A DNA stretch of 64,000 bases from Streptomyces luomodiensis (GCF_031679605.1 NZ_CP117522.1:434001-498000); one strand, 5' to 3'; shown: positions 34,733 to 43,466, numbered from the stretch's first letter. Translations and numbers: made by a program. Notes: generated by a model not told the origin, from the sequence alone.

Positions 34733-34897
34733 CGACCGCAGAGCCGCACCGGTGGAGGCGACGTCCGCGGTCTCTGCGGCGTTCGCGCAAGAGCCGCGGT
34801 CGACCAGGGTGCGACGCCTGGCGGGTGCGGCGCTTCCCCGGGTGCCGTCGCGCGCCGAAGCGAGAAGCGGTCCGGCAACACGACCGGCACCAGGGGT

Positions 34898-34909
34898 GAA
34901 AGCGTTTTC
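34898..34909 (+). promoter_or_regulatory. Second LacI-type operator, one mismatch
   Basis: GAAAGCGTTTTC differs from the palindrome at 34721 at one position and lies 177 bases downstream of it, closer to the pectate lyase start. The pair could support looping or cooperative repression. Confidence 0.6.
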
Positions 34910-35024
34910 CCCGCAAGCCATCGCAAGTTCATCGCATGCCATCGCACGCCATCGCAAGGCCAAGGACAGCGGGGCCAACGCCCCGGCCCAGCAAGCTCGC
35001 CTTCACAGACCGATGGAGACCAGA

Positions 35025-36566
35025 ATGAGACGATTAGTCGCGCTGCGGCTCTACGCAGCGCTGTTCGTGGCGGCCCTTACGGGCGCGGCCGCCGCGTTCC
35101 TGTCGATGCCCGCGGCGTCCGCGGCGACGGGCAGCGCCACCGGCTATGCGACCCAGAACGGGGGGACCACCGGCGGGGCGGGCGGCCAGACGGTCCGGGC
35201 CACCACGGGAACCGAGATCCACGCGGCCCTGTGCGACCGGGCCAGCAGCAGCACCCCGATCACCATCGAGGTCCAGGGGACCATCAATCACGGCAACACC
35301 GAGAAGGTGTCGGGCGACAGTTGCAACACGGCCGCCGGGGTGATCGAGCTCAAGCAGATCAGCAACGTCACGCTCGTCGGGGTCGGCAACGGGGCCGTCT
35401 TCGACCAACTGGGCATCCACGTCCGCGAATCCAGCAACATCATCATCCAGAACGTGACGGTCCGGAACGTGAAGAAGTCCGGCTCGCCCACGTCCAACGG
35501 CGGCGACGCGATCGGCATGGAGAGCGACGTCCGCAACGTCTGGGTCGACCACGTCACGCTGGAGGCGTCGGGCGGGGAGGACGAGGGATACGACGGCCTG
35601 ATCGACATGAAGAACAACACCCAGTACGTGACCCTGTCCTACAGCATCCTGCGCAACTCCGGCCGTGGCGGCCTCATCGGGTCCAGCGAGAGCGACCTCT
35701 CCAACGGCTTCGTCACCTTCCACCACAACCGGTACGAGAACATCGACTCCCGTACGCCCCTGCTGCGCGGCGGCACGGCCCACGTCTACAACAACCACTA
35801 CGTGAGCCTCAACGAGTCCGGCATCAACTCCCGCGCCGGCGCCAAGGCCAAGGTGGACAACAACTACTTCGAGGACTCCAAGGACGTCCTGGGCACCTTC
35901 TACACCGACGCGGCCGGCTACTGGCAGGTCAGCGGCAACGTCTTCGACAATGTGACCTGGTCCAGCCCCGGTGACGAGAACAACCCGGCCGGTCCCGACC
36001 CGAAGTCCAACACCACGGTCAGCATCCCCTACTCCTACACCCTCGACCGGGCCGACTGCGTACCGGACATCGTGAGCCGGACGGCAGGGGCCAACACGGG
36101 GCTGCGGGTGTCGGACGGCAACTGCACACCGCAGAGCCCCGACCCGACCGAGCCCACACCGGAACCCACCGATCCCACACCCGGACCGACCGAGCCCGGC
36201 GGGACCAACCTCAGCATCGGAGCCGGCGCCGACGGCTCCAGCAAGGCCAGCGGTACGAGCTACGGGAATGTGCGCGACGGTGATGTGAGCACGTACTGGT
36301 CGCCGGCCGCCTCGACCGGGTCCATCTCGATCAAGTGGGGCTCCGCCACCACCGTGTCCAAGATCAACATTGTGGAGACATCGGCCTCCGCGGGCCGCAT
36401 CGGGCCCTGGCGAGTCGTCAACGCCGACACCGGCGCCGTCCTGACCTCCGGCAGCGGAGCGGGTGTCATCACCTTCCCCCAGACCTCGCTCCGCAAGATC
36501 ACCTTTGAGATCACCGGCTCCTCCGGCACACCGCAGATCGCCGAGTACGAGACGTACGCCGGGTAG
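35025..36566 (+). CDS. Secreted pectate lyase (PL1) with C-terminal sugar-binding domain
   Basis: A 513-residue secreted enzyme. Signal peptide of about 33 residues (MRRLVALRLY, cleavage after ASA). A family 1 parallel beta-helix follows: GGDAIGMESD (Ca2+-site Asp), VWVDHVTLEA, DEGYDGLIDMKN, and the catalytic Arg segment NIDSRTPLLRGGTAHVYNNHY. A PT-rich linker lies at about 368-392, then a roughly 120-residue discoidin/F5-8 type C-like domain (VRDGDVSTYWSP, ISIKWGS). It cleaves polygalacturonate by beta-elimination. ATG 35025 is chosen over ATG 35013 for its GGAG. LacI-type operators lie upstream and a 20-bp terminator downstream. Confidence 0.9.
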   Translation: MRRLVALRLYAALFVAALTGAAAAFLSMPAASAATGSATGYATQNGGTTGGAGGQTVRATTGTEIHAALCDRASSSTPITIEVQGTINHGNTEKVSGDSCNTAAGVIELKQISNVTLVGVGNGAVFDQLGIHVRESSNIIIQNVTVRNVKKSGSPTSNGGDAIGMESDVRNVWVDHVTLEASGGEDEGYDGLIDMKNNTQYVTLSYSILRNSGRGGLIGSSESDLSNGFVTFHHNRYENIDSRTPLLRGGTAHVYNNHYVSLNESGINSRAGAKAKVDNNYFEDSKDVLGTFYTDAAGYWQVSGNVFDNVTWSSPGDENNPAGPDPKSNTTVSIPYSYTLDRADCVPDIVSRTAGANTGLRVSDGNCTPQSPDPTEPTPEPTDPTPGPTEPGGTNLSIGAGADGSSKASGTSYGNVRDGDVSTYWSPAASTGSISIKWGSATTVSKINIVETSASAGRIGPWRVVNADTGAVLTSGSGAGVITFPQTSLRKITFEITGSSGTPQIAEYETYAG

Positions 36567-36584
36567 CGGCGATACCTCCACCGC

Positions 36585-36629
36585 GGACGTGCGCTGCCTG
36601 GGTGTGCGGCACCCAGGCAGCGCACGTCC
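36585..36629 (+). terminator. Strong hairpin terminator after the pectate lyase
   Basis: Perfect 20-bp stem, arms 36585-36604 and 36610-36629, loop TGCGG, starting 19 bases after the stop codon. It is the longest perfect hairpin in the window. Confidence 0.85.
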
Positions 36630-36746
36630 TGGTTGGCGGCTCGCCGGGCGGCCAAGCTCGGTGGCGACGGAACGACGCCGAGGGGTGAGCGCGGTGTACC
36701 GCACCAGTGCGCCCGCGAACGCCCACACGGCTCAGCAGCGAGGAAG

Positions 36747-37508
36747 ATGACGATGACGACGGATGACGACGCGTTGCGCGGCTCGGTGGCGGTGGTCACC
36801 GGTGCCGCGCGTGGCGTGGGCAGGGCCACCGTGGCGTGGCTGCACGCCCGGGGCGTACATGTACTGGCCGAGGACATCCGGCCCGAGGTGCGGGATCTGA
36901 GCGCCCGGTTCGACGGTGTGGCCACCTTGGTCGGCGATGTCTCCCGGGAGGAGACGGCCCTGCGCGCCGTGGAGCTGGCACAGGAGCGTTTCGGCGGCTT
37001 GGACATCCTGGTCAACAACGCCGGGCGGACGCTGAACAAACCGCTCACCGAGACCTCGGCGGCGGACTGGGACACCCTGATGGCCGTCAACGCCCGTGGC
37101 GCCTTCCTCCATGCCCGGGAGGCGTTCCGGGCCATGCGCGAGCAGGGCCGGGGCGGGGCGATCGTCAACGTCGGCTCCTACACCTGCACCGTCGCCCTGC
37201 CCGAGGGGTCGGCGTACACGGCGTCCAAGGGAGCTCTGGCACAGCTGACCAAGGTCATCGCGCTGGAGGGCGGGCCCCACAACATCCGGGCCAACATCGT
37301 GGCGCCGGGCGTGATCGAAACCGACATGCTCGACCACATCCGCGACGACAGCCGCGCCTATCTGCGCTCCTTCGCCGGGGCGCATCCGCTGGGCCGCGTC
37401 GCGCAGCCGGAGGAAATCGCCGAGATCATCGGCTTCCTCGCCTCGGCCCGCTCCAGCTTCATGACCGGCGCCGTGGTAGCCGCCGACGGCGGCTTCACCG
37501 CCGCATGA
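36747..37508 (+). CDS. SDR family oxidoreductase
   Basis: A 253-residue classical short-chain dehydrogenase. Cofactor motif VTGAARGVGRA, NNAG in DILVNNAGRTL, catalytic Ser in IVNVGSYTC, and YTASK (Tyr-x-x-x-Lys) followed by the IRANIVAPGVIETDM tail. ATG 36747 has GCGAGGAAG upstream. A second SDR gene starts 78 bases downstream on the same strand, so they probably form an operon. Alcohol/ketone or sugar substrates are possible; none can be assigned. Confidence 0.88.
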   Translation: MTMTTDDDALRGSVAVVTGAARGVGRATVAWLHARGVHVLAEDIRPEVRDLSARFDGVATLVGDVSREETALRAVELAQERFGGLDILVNNAGRTLNKPLTETSAADWDTLMAVNARGAFLHAREAFRAMREQGRGGAIVNVGSYTCTVALPEGSAYTASKGALAQLTKVIALEGGPHNIRANIVAPGVIETDMLDHIRDDSRAYLRSFAGAHPLGRVAQPEEIAEIIGFLASARSSFMTGAVVAADGGFTAA

Positions 37509-37585
37509 CCCGGCACACCGCCGGCCCACCGGAGCAGGGCGCGGTCCGCCCCTGCCCACCACGATCGAAAGAGAGCGACACCGCT

Positions 37586-38344
37586 ATGACTGGACGACGA
37601 CTCGACCACAAGGTCACGCTGATCACCGGCGCCACCGGAGGAATCGGCGCGGCGACCGCCGAACTGTTCGCCCGCGAAGGCGCACGGCTGATCATCACCG
37701 ATGTCGCCGAGGAGCCCCTCCAGGCACTGGCACGTAAGATCGAGGCGATCGGCGCGGAGGTGGTCACCGCCTGTCTGGACGTCTCCTCCGCCCCGCAGTG
37801 GCACGAGGTGATCACTTCCGTACGGGAGCGATTCGGCACCCTGGACGTCCTCGTCAACCTCGCCGGCATCCTGGACTGGCCAGGCATCGAGGACACCGAG
37901 GAAGACGCGTGGGACCGCGTCATCGACATCGACCAGAAGGGCACCTGGCTCGGAATGAAGGCGGCCATGCCCCTGCTGCGGGCCACCGGCAACGCCTCAG
38001 TGATCAACACCTCGTCCGTCCTGGGCCTCGTGGGAAGCGGGGCAGCCGCGGCATACCAGGCGGCCAAGGGCGCCGTGCGGCTGCTGAGCAAGACGGCCGC
38101 CGTCGAGTACGCCCTCCAGGGGGTGCGGGTCAACTCCATCCATCCCGGTGTCATCGCCACGCCGATGATCCAGGACATCCTGGACGAGCAGGGCGATCAG
38201 CAGCCGGACATCGTACGCACCCCGATGCGCCGCGCGGGCCGCCCCGACGAGATCGCCTCCGCGATCCTCTTCCTCGCCAGTGACGAGTCCTCATACGTCA
38301 CCGGTGCCGAACTCGTGGTCGACGGCGGCCTCACCGCCCACTGA
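37586..38344 (+). CDS. SDR family oxidoreductase
   Basis: A 252-residue classical short-chain dehydrogenase. TGATGGIGAA cofactor loop, Asp after strand 2 (IITDVAEE) favouring NAD, NLAG in DVLVNLAGIL in place of NNAG, Ser in VINTSSVLG, and YQAAK catalytic motif. Start ATG 37586 has GAAAGAGAG upstream. It is cotranscribed with the preceding SDR and followed by a convergent TetR gene. The pair may carry out successive oxidations in one catabolic route (inference). Confidence 0.88.
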   Translation: MTGRRLDHKVTLITGATGGIGAATAELFAREGARLIITDVAEEPLQALARKIEAIGAEVVTACLDVSSAPQWHEVITSVRERFGTLDVLVNLAGILDWPGIEDTEEDAWDRVIDIDQKGTWLGMKAAMPLLRATGNASVINTSSVLGLVGSGAAAAYQAAKGAVRLLSKTAAVEYALQGVRVNSIHPGVIATPMIQDILDEQGDQQPDIVRTPMRRAGRPDEIASAILFLASDESSYVTGAELVVDGGLTAH

Positions 38345-38368
38345 CCCCGGAGGCCAGCACACCGGCGG

Positions 38369-38947
38369 TCATGGTGCGCGGGTGTGGAGTCCTTCCAGCA
38401 GGACGGTGAGGTAGCGGCGGGCGGCCGCCGCGCGGTCCTCGGCGTCCGTGGCCGGGTGGACGGTCGCCGCGAACGCCACTCCGCACATCAGCGGCACCAT
38501 GTCGGCCTGTGACACGTTCGGGTCGGCCACACCGGCCGCGTGTGCCCGGTCGAGGAGCTGTCCGAACAGCGTGCTGAGCCGCTGCTTCAGCTCGGTGGTG
38601 TGCGGCAGGGCGTTCACCGCCGCGGCGAACACCGGAGAGAGCGACGCGTCGGCGATCTGGGCGTCGATGGCCGCGAAGAGGAAGTCGCACAGCGACGTCC
38701 AGGGGTCGCCGCCGGACAGTGCCCGCTCGGCGTCCGCCACCAGCGCTTCGAGCCCGGGGGTGGCCACGGTCTCGAGCAGCGCCTCCGGGGTCGGGAAGTG
38801 CCGGTAGACCGTGGCCACCCCGACCGAGGCGGCCCGCGCCACGTCGTTGAGCTGGATGGGCGTGCCCTCGTCCACGAGCCGACGGCCCACCTCCACGATG
38901 CGTTGCCAATTGCGGGCGGCGTCCTTGCGGAGCGGGGCGGTGGTCAT
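38369..38947 (-). CDS. TetR family regulator
   Basis: A 192-residue TetR repressor: HTH around IQLNDVARAASVGVATVYRHF followed by PTPEALLETV, and a C-terminal domain common in SDR- or oxidoreductase-linked members (PNVSQADMVPLMCGV). Start ATG 38947. It is divergent from the esterase gene at 39097; the shared region holds two copies of the palindrome ATAACCGGATG-n-CATCCGGTTAT, the first only nine bases from its own start codon. Confidence 0.87.
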   Translation of the reverse strand: MTTAPLRKDAARNWQRIVEVGRRLVDEGTPIQLNDVARAASVGVATVYRHFPTPEALLETVATPGLEALVADAERALSGGDPWTSLCDFLFAAIDAQIADASLSPVFAAAVNALPHTTELKQRLSTLFGQLLDRAHAAGVADPNVSQADMVPLMCGVAFAATVHPATDAEDRAAAARRYLTVLLEGLHTRAP

Positions 38948-38956
38948 GCGCCCAGC

Positions 38957-38981
38957 ATAACCGGATGACCCATCCGGTTAT
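38957..38981. promoter_or_regulatory. TetR operator 1, perfect palindrome
   Basis: ATAACCGGATG (38957-38967) and CATCCGGTTAT (38971-38981) are perfect 11-base inverted arms around three bases, immediately upstream of the TetR gene. This should be the autoregulatory operator. Confidence 0.8.
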
Positions 38982-38991
38982 GCTACGGTGA

Positions 38992-39012
38992 AACGGATAG
39001 GCCATCCGGTTA
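38992..39012. promoter_or_regulatory. TetR operator 2, imperfect copy
   Basis: AACGGAT then CATCCGGTTA repeats the operator at 38957, with one arm degenerate (a base missing from the left arm). It lies toward the esterase gene, so both divergent genes are probably controlled by one repressor. Confidence 0.65.
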
Positions 39013-39096
39013 GCTGGGTGGCCCTGACCACCCCTCCCCTGGAGATTTCTGTGGGCTCGGGCGGGGCGGTCGCACAGGTCATGCGGAGGAACCATC

Positions 39097-39960
39097 ATGC
39101 GCGACAGCGTCACCGTGGGCGGCAGGCGGCGAACCTACACCGTGGTAGGACCGGCGGACGGCAAGCCGTCGCGGGATCTGATCCTCATTTTCCACGGGTC
39201 CCGGCAGAACGGTGCGAAACACCGGACGTTCACCGGGCGGGCCTTTGACGCACTGGCGGACAACGGCGCGGCCGTGATCGTCTACCTGGACGGCCACAAG
39301 GGCAACTGGAACGACGCGCGCCGGGAGAGTTCCTTCCCGGCCCGCAAGGAGAACATCGACGACATCGGCTTCACCCGCGCGGTGATCGAGAAGCTGACGG
39401 GCAGTCACCGTATCGATCCTGGGCGGGTGTTCGCGGTCGGCTACTCCAACGGCGGGCAGATGGTGCTGCGCCTGGCCCACGAGGTGCCGGAGCTGCTCGC
39501 GGGGGCCGCGGTGCTGGCGGCGACCATGCCGGCGCCGGAGGACTTCCTGGTGGCCGACGCGCCGCCCGCGCCGATGCCGGTGCTGCTGGTCCACGGAACG
39601 AAGGACCCGATCGTCGGCTACGCGGGCGGCAGGATGAGCTGGTGGGTACGGACGCTGTTCAAGGTCGGCGGGCGGAACCTGTCGATGCCGCAGACCGCGG
39701 CCTACTTCGCGGCGCGCAACGGCATCACCGGTGAGCCGGTCAGCAGGACGCTGCCGAAGCGGGCGGGCTCGGCCGGCCGAACATCGGTCGAACGCACCGA
39801 CTACCGGCAGCAGGGGCGGCCGCCGGTGACGCTGTACACGGTGCACGGCGGCGGGCACACCATCCCCGGCCCCGGTAAGGCACCCGCCGTGCTCGGCAGG
39901 ACCAACCAGGACGTGAACACCGCCGAGCTGGTCGACGAGTTCTTCGGGGTATCGCGGTAG
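39097..39960 (+). CDS. PHB-depolymerase-like alpha/beta-hydrolase esterase (LpqC type)
   Basis: A 287-residue hydrolase without a signal peptide. Oxyanion segment LIFHGSRQNG, nucleophile Ser117 in GYSNGG, acid Asp in VLLVHGTKDP, and catalytic His in GGGHTIPG. Such esterases cleave polyhydroxyalkanoate oligomers or feruloyl esters. GGAGGA precedes ATG 39097. It is divergent from and probably repressed by the TetR protein at 38369. Lack of an export signal suggests an intracellular substrate. Confidence 0.85.
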   Translation: MRDSVTVGGRRRTYTVVGPADGKPSRDLILIFHGSRQNGAKHRTFTGRAFDALADNGAAVIVYLDGHKGNWNDARRESSFPARKENIDDIGFTRAVIEKLTGSHRIDPGRVFAVGYSNGGQMVLRLAHEVPELLAGAAVLAATMPAPEDFLVADAPPAPMPVLLVHGTKDPIVGYAGGRMSWWVRTLFKVGGRNLSMPQTAAYFAARNGITGEPVSRTLPKRAGSAGRTSVERTDYRQQGRPPVTLYTVHGGGHTIPGPGKAPAVLGRTNQDVNTAELVDEFFGVSR

Positions 39961-39984
39961 CTGGTCCGGTCGTGGTGAGTGCTG

Positions 39985-40437
39985 CTACAGGGCAGCCAGG
40001 GCCGTGGCGCCGAGGGCGATCAGGGCCGGCACCTTCAGCATTTCGAGGGTGACGTAGACGTGGTGGGCACCCGAGCGGGGAGGGTGCTCCCCGGCCAGCA
40101 CCCGGCTGCTGCGCCGCTGGAGGAACGGCCGGACCGCCGCCAGTTGCACGGTCAGCAGCACCGCGACGATGCCGGTGAGCACGGCAACGGCCACCGTGGG
40201 GCCCGCGACCAGGACCGCCACCACGGTCACGACGGCGAGGACCGCCTCGGCGGTGTTGAGCGCCCGGAAGACCAGCCGGCCGATGCCGAGGCCCAGGCGA
40301 GTGGCCTCGGCGTCCTCTTCGACGTGGTTGCGGAGTGCGCGGAACCTGAGCGGCGTCTCCAGTAGGGAGACGCCCACGACCGTGCCCAGCCAGGTGAAGG
40401 CGGTGGCGGCCGTCAGCGCGGCCAGGCTGTGGTTCAT
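39985..40437 (-). CDS. Small integral membrane protein, unknown function
   Basis: A 150-residue protein with four hydrophobic helices (ALTAATAFTWLGTVVGVSLL, AVLAVVTVVAVLVAGPTVAV in its middle, ILTGIVAVLLTVQLAA-like segment, and a C-terminal VPALIALGATALAAL) and charged loops between. No catalytic or transport motif recognised. The start ATG 40437 precedes NHSLAAL. It is convergent with the esterase gene and divergent from the MFS efflux unit. Confidence 0.7.
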   Translation of the reverse strand: MNHSLAALTAATAFTWLGTVVGVSLLETPLRFRALRNHVEEDAEATRLGLGIGRLVFRALNTAEAVLAVVTVVAVLVAGPTVAVAVLTGIVAVLLTVQLAAVRPFLQRRSSRVLAGEHPPRSGAHHVYVTLEMLKVPALIALGATALAAL

Positions 40438-40570
40438 CACGAGCTCTCCGTGTTCTCGACGGTACTTGCCCGGGGCGCCGGCCCAGCGGTCGGTCCCCAC
40501 ACGTCCCGCAGTGTCGCATTGATCGGTTCGGGCTGCCGGGCGGACCCCCTGCTCACCGCCACGCCGTCAT

Positions 40571-40740
40571 CGGCCCGTGGTGCGTGGACACCAGGACATG
40601 TGGGTGGCTGGTCCGGGTGCACCAGGGGAAGACGGCGCCGGGAGACGATGCCCCGCGGAGCCTTCGGAGGGAAGTGTGGGAGGCGCGTGAATCCCGCACG
40701 TTCCTTGCCCAGCGATGTCCGGAGTGATCGGCAGGTGGCG
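40571..40740 (+). repeat. Conserved 170-base leader, copy 1 (upstream of MFS gene)
   Basis: This stretch is about 84% identical by hand count to the complement of 47800-47972, which lies before the MMPL operon. The core from 40607 (GGCTGGTCCGGG on) to about 40638 and the block GGAGGCGCGTGAATCCCGC are unchanged. In both copies a GTG-started 36-residue frame (40580-40690) ends at the same TGA. In copy 1, GTGTGGGA can pair with TCCCGCAC around a 10-base loop. It ends 42 bases before the MFS start. A cis-acting RNA or leader peptide is the best guess; it matches no riboswitch I know. Confidence 0.7.
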
Positions 40741-40782
40741 GGTCCACGCACGTGCTCGCAACCAACGATGAAAAGGACGTCC

Positions 40783-42177
40783 ATGTCCCAAGCCGCGGTT
40801 TCCCCGGTCCGTATCGGGAGGCTGTCGATCGGTGCCCTCGGCATCCTGGCACTCGCCCTCGGCACCCTTCAGTCAGTGGTGGAGCCTGCGCTCCCGATGC
40901 TCCAACGTGAGCTGGAAGTCAGTCCCGCCGAAGGGGCATTGGTCGGCAACACGTTGCTGGTCACCGGTGCGGTCGTCGCACCCGTCGCAGGCAAACTCGG
41001 CGACCGCTACGGCGGGAAGTCGGTGCTGGTCCGGCTGATGGCCGTGGTCTCGGCCGGTGGTCTGCTGGCCGGCCTGGCGCCGAACCTGCCGGTGTTGTTG
41101 CTCGGTCAGATATTGCAGGGCGTCATGGTGGGTGCGCTGCCCCTCTCCTTCATCCTGGTGCGCGACCACCTCCCGGCAGGAGCGTCACAGCTGGCGATCG
41201 GTGTGGTCATGGCGCTGTTCACCGGCGGCGGCATGGTGGGAACGCTGTTTGCCGGGCCGATCGCCGAAGGGCTGTCCTGGCATTGGATGTTCGTGCTGCC
41301 GACGATCGTGATCATCGCGATGACGTTGGTCGTGACTCGGCTGATGCCGCATGATCCGCCGGCCCGATCGGAGACCGGCATCGACTGGCCCGGCATGGTT
41401 CTGCTGAGCGGCACGTTGCTCGCCTTCATGCTCGGGCTCGTGAAGATGACGGGCGACGGCATGCCGCCACTCGCCGTCGGTGCCATCGCGGTGGTGGTGG
41501 CCGCCCTGGCGACCGGATGGGTCGTGGTCGAGCGCCGGGCAGCCTCGCCGATGGTCGATCTACGCATGCTGGCCAAGCCCGCGATGTGGCATTCCTGCGT
41601 GCTCACCCTCGTCATCACCACCAGCTTCGGGATGGTGGCCTTTCTGCTCCCGCAGCTGTTCGCGGTATCGGCCGACGGGTACGGCTTCGGACTCGGCACC
41701 ACCGACATCGGACTGTTCCTGCTGCCCGGCGCCATCGCCGGGGCGGTAAGCGATTCGCTCGGCGGGGTCGCGGCGCGGCGTTTCGGCCTGCGTGCCGTGC
41801 TCATCGTGGGCGCCGTCGTCACGGCGGCCACGATGATCGCCCTGGTGTCACTGCACACCGCGGCATGGCAGCTCGTGCTCGCGAAGGCACTGGCCGCTAT
41901 CGGCGCGGGCGTCGGTACCACGGCGTTGCTCACCCGAACCGCCACCGCTGTCGAGACCAGGGACACCGGCATCGCCACCAGCCTGCTCGTGGTGACACGC
42001 GTGATCGGCGTCGCCGGGGGCTCCCAGGTCGCCGGCGCGATCCTCGACGCCGGGGCCCTCCCGGGGACGGACCGCCCGGCCGAATCGGCCTTCGTCACCG
42101 GTTTCGCCGTCGCCGGCCTCGTCGCCGCACTGTCACTGCTCGTTGTCCGTATCACGAAGAAGGAAGCCCAGGCATGA
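40783..42177 (+). CDS. MFS multidrug efflux transporter (DHA2-like)
   Basis: A 464-residue transporter with about 14 hydrophobic helices. The motif-A equivalent is GKLGDRYGGKSV between helices 2 and 3; the antiporter motif C-like region is MALFTGGGMVGTLFAGPIAEG. Start ATG 40783 is chosen for AAAAGGA; ATG 40768 is in frame. The stop overlaps the start of the FAD monooxygenase by four bases. Drug or antibiotic export is likely, paired with a modifying monooxygenase and preceded by the shared leader element. Confidence 0.86.
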   Translation: MSQAAVSPVRIGRLSIGALGILALALGTLQSVVEPALPMLQRELEVSPAEGALVGNTLLVTGAVVAPVAGKLGDRYGGKSVLVRLMAVVSAGGLLAGLAPNLPVLLLGQILQGVMVGALPLSFILVRDHLPAGASQLAIGVVMALFTGGGMVGTLFAGPIAEGLSWHWMFVLPTIVIIAMTLVVTRLMPHDPPARSETGIDWPGMVLLSGTLLAFMLGLVKMTGDGMPPLAVGAIAVVVAALATGWVVVERRAASPMVDLRMLAKPAMWHSCVLTLVITTSFGMVAFLLPQLFAVSADGYGFGLGTTDIGLFLLPGAIAGAVSDSLGGVAARRFGLRAVLIVGAVVTAATMIALVSLHTAAWQLVLAKALAAIGAGVGTTALLTRTATAVETRDTGIATSLLVVTRVIGVAGGSQVAGAILDAGALPGTDRPAESAFVTGFAVAGLVAALSLLVVRITKKEAQA

Positions 42178-43415
42178 CACCTACCGGTCTGTCGATGGAC
42201 GTGCGTACTCCCGTGAAGCGCAACGTCCTGATCTCCGGGGCCAGCATCTCCGGACCCGCGCTGGCGTACTGGCTGCACCGGTCCGGATGCGCGGTCACCG
42301 TGGTGGAGAAGGCAGGCGCACTGCGCGGCGGTGGCTATCCGATCGACATCCGCGGTACCGCGATAGAGGTGGTCCGGCGGATGGGAATACTGCCGCAGCT
42401 GCGGGACGCGCACATCGACTCGCGTCGCTGCACTTTCCTCAACGCCGATGGCAGCACATTGACCTCGCTCCGCCCGAGCGCCGTCGCCGGCGGTGTCGAG
42501 GGACAGGACCTCGAGGTGCGTCGTGGGGACCTGGCCACGGCCCTGTACGGAAAAGTCCGCGACGACGTGGAATTCCTGTTCGGTGACGCCATCGACACCC
42601 TCGACCAGTCCGGACAAGGCGTCGACGTCACCTTCCGCAGTGGGCGGCGGCGCACGTTCGACCTGGTGGTCGGCGCCGACGGGATGCACTCAGCCACCCG
42701 TGAGTCCCTGTTCGGCCCGGAAGAGCAGTTCCACCGCTACCTCGGCTACTGCTTCGCCCTCTTCACCATGCCGAACACCTTCGGGCTCTCCCGCGAGCTG
42801 GTGTTGTGGAACACCCCGGGGAAAGCCGCGGCCCTCTACGCCGTCGGGGACAGCGACGAGCTGCACGCCTTCTTGAACTTCCACCAGCCGGAACCGCCGT
42901 TGGACGCCCTCCGCAACCCCGACGCCCAGCGGGATCTGGTCGCCACGGTCTTCGCAGACGCGGGGTGGGAGGTGCCTGGCATGGTCAGCGCCATGCGCGA
43001 CGCGGATGACCTGTTCTTCGACACGGCCGGTCAGATCCGCATGCCCCACTGGTCCAGCGGCCGCGTCGCGCTCGTCGGCGACGCCGCGTACGCACCCTCG
43101 TTCCTCACCGGACAAGGCTCGAGCCTTGCGCTGGTCGGTGCCTATATGCTCGCCAACGCCCTGGCCACGAACCGGGACCACACCGCGGCCTTCGCCGCCT
43201 ACGAACGCGATGTGCGCGGGTTCGTCGCCATGAATCAGGCCCTGGTCGACAACGGTGGGGCCAGGCTCTTCCCCACCACGGCGCGGGCCCTGGAGCAACG
43301 CAACACCATGCTGCGTGACCTCGTCACCATGCCCGCCGCGCCGGCACGACCGGCCCACTCAGCGCTTACGCTGCCCGAATGCGCCCCGCTGCCGAGACCA
43401 GGCGGTCCGCGCTGA
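42174..43415 (+). CDS. FAD-dependent monooxygenase, TetX/PHBH type
   Basis: A 413-residue class A flavoprotein monooxygenase. FAD dinucleotide motif LISGASISGPALAYWL, Arg-rich mid motif VRRGDLATAL, the DG motif VVGADGMHSATRE, and the GD motif ALVGDAAYAPSFLTGQGSSLAL across the second FAD contact. The pattern resembles TetX-like and RdmE-type enzymes that hydroxylate aromatic or drug molecules. It is translationally coupled to the MFS exporter, so together they may inactivate and expel a compound. A 13-bp terminator follows. Confidence 0.87.
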   Translation: MTPTGLSMDVRTPVKRNVLISGASISGPALAYWLHRSGCAVTVVEKAGALRGGGYPIDIRGTAIEVVRRMGILPQLRDAHIDSRRCTFLNADGSTLTSLRPSAVAGGVEGQDLEVRRGDLATALYGKVRDDVEFLFGDAIDTLDQSGQGVDVTFRSGRRRTFDLVVGADGMHSATRESLFGPEEQFHRYLGYCFALFTMPNTFGLSRELVLWNTPGKAAALYAVGDSDELHAFLNFHQPEPPLDALRNPDAQRDLVATVFADAGWEVPGMVSAMRDADDLFFDTAGQIRMPHWSSGRVALVGDAAYAPSFLTGQGSSLALVGAYMLANALATNRDHTAAFAAYERDVRGFVAMNQALVDNGGARLFPTTARALEQRNTMLRDLVTMPAAPARPAHSALTLPECAPLPRPGGPR

Positions 43416-43433
43416 TGGGTGCGCCGGACCGGA

Positions 43434-43466
43434 GCCCGTCGCCGACCTCCACGGTCGGCGACGGGC
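43434..43466. terminator. Bidirectional terminator
   Basis: GCCCGTCGCCGAC (43434-43446) and its complement (43454-43466) form a perfect 13-bp stem with a 7-base loop between the convergent monooxygenase (+) and response regulator (-) genes. Confidence 0.78.

Larger units (their letters stand above)
34617..35024 (+). promoter_or_regulatory. Long regulatory upstream region of the pectate lyase gene
   Basis: About 400 non-coding bases with two LacI-type operators (34721 and 34898) and a cluster of CATCGCA/CCATCGCA repeats at 34918-34958 just before the leader. An open frame runs through it in register with the lyase, but it lacks protein character. GGAG precedes ATG 35025. Confidence 0.5.

Noticed and set aside
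34683..35024. N-terminal extension of the pectate lyase
   Set aside because: The frame is open, but a signal peptide begins at 35025 with a good ribosome-binding site, and the upstream part contains operators and repeats.
40571..40740. Cobalamin or guanidine-I riboswitch
   Set aside because: Pieces such as GGGAA, GTGAATCC and CTGGTCCG recall these classes, but the order and conserved cores do not match and the second copy does not keep them.
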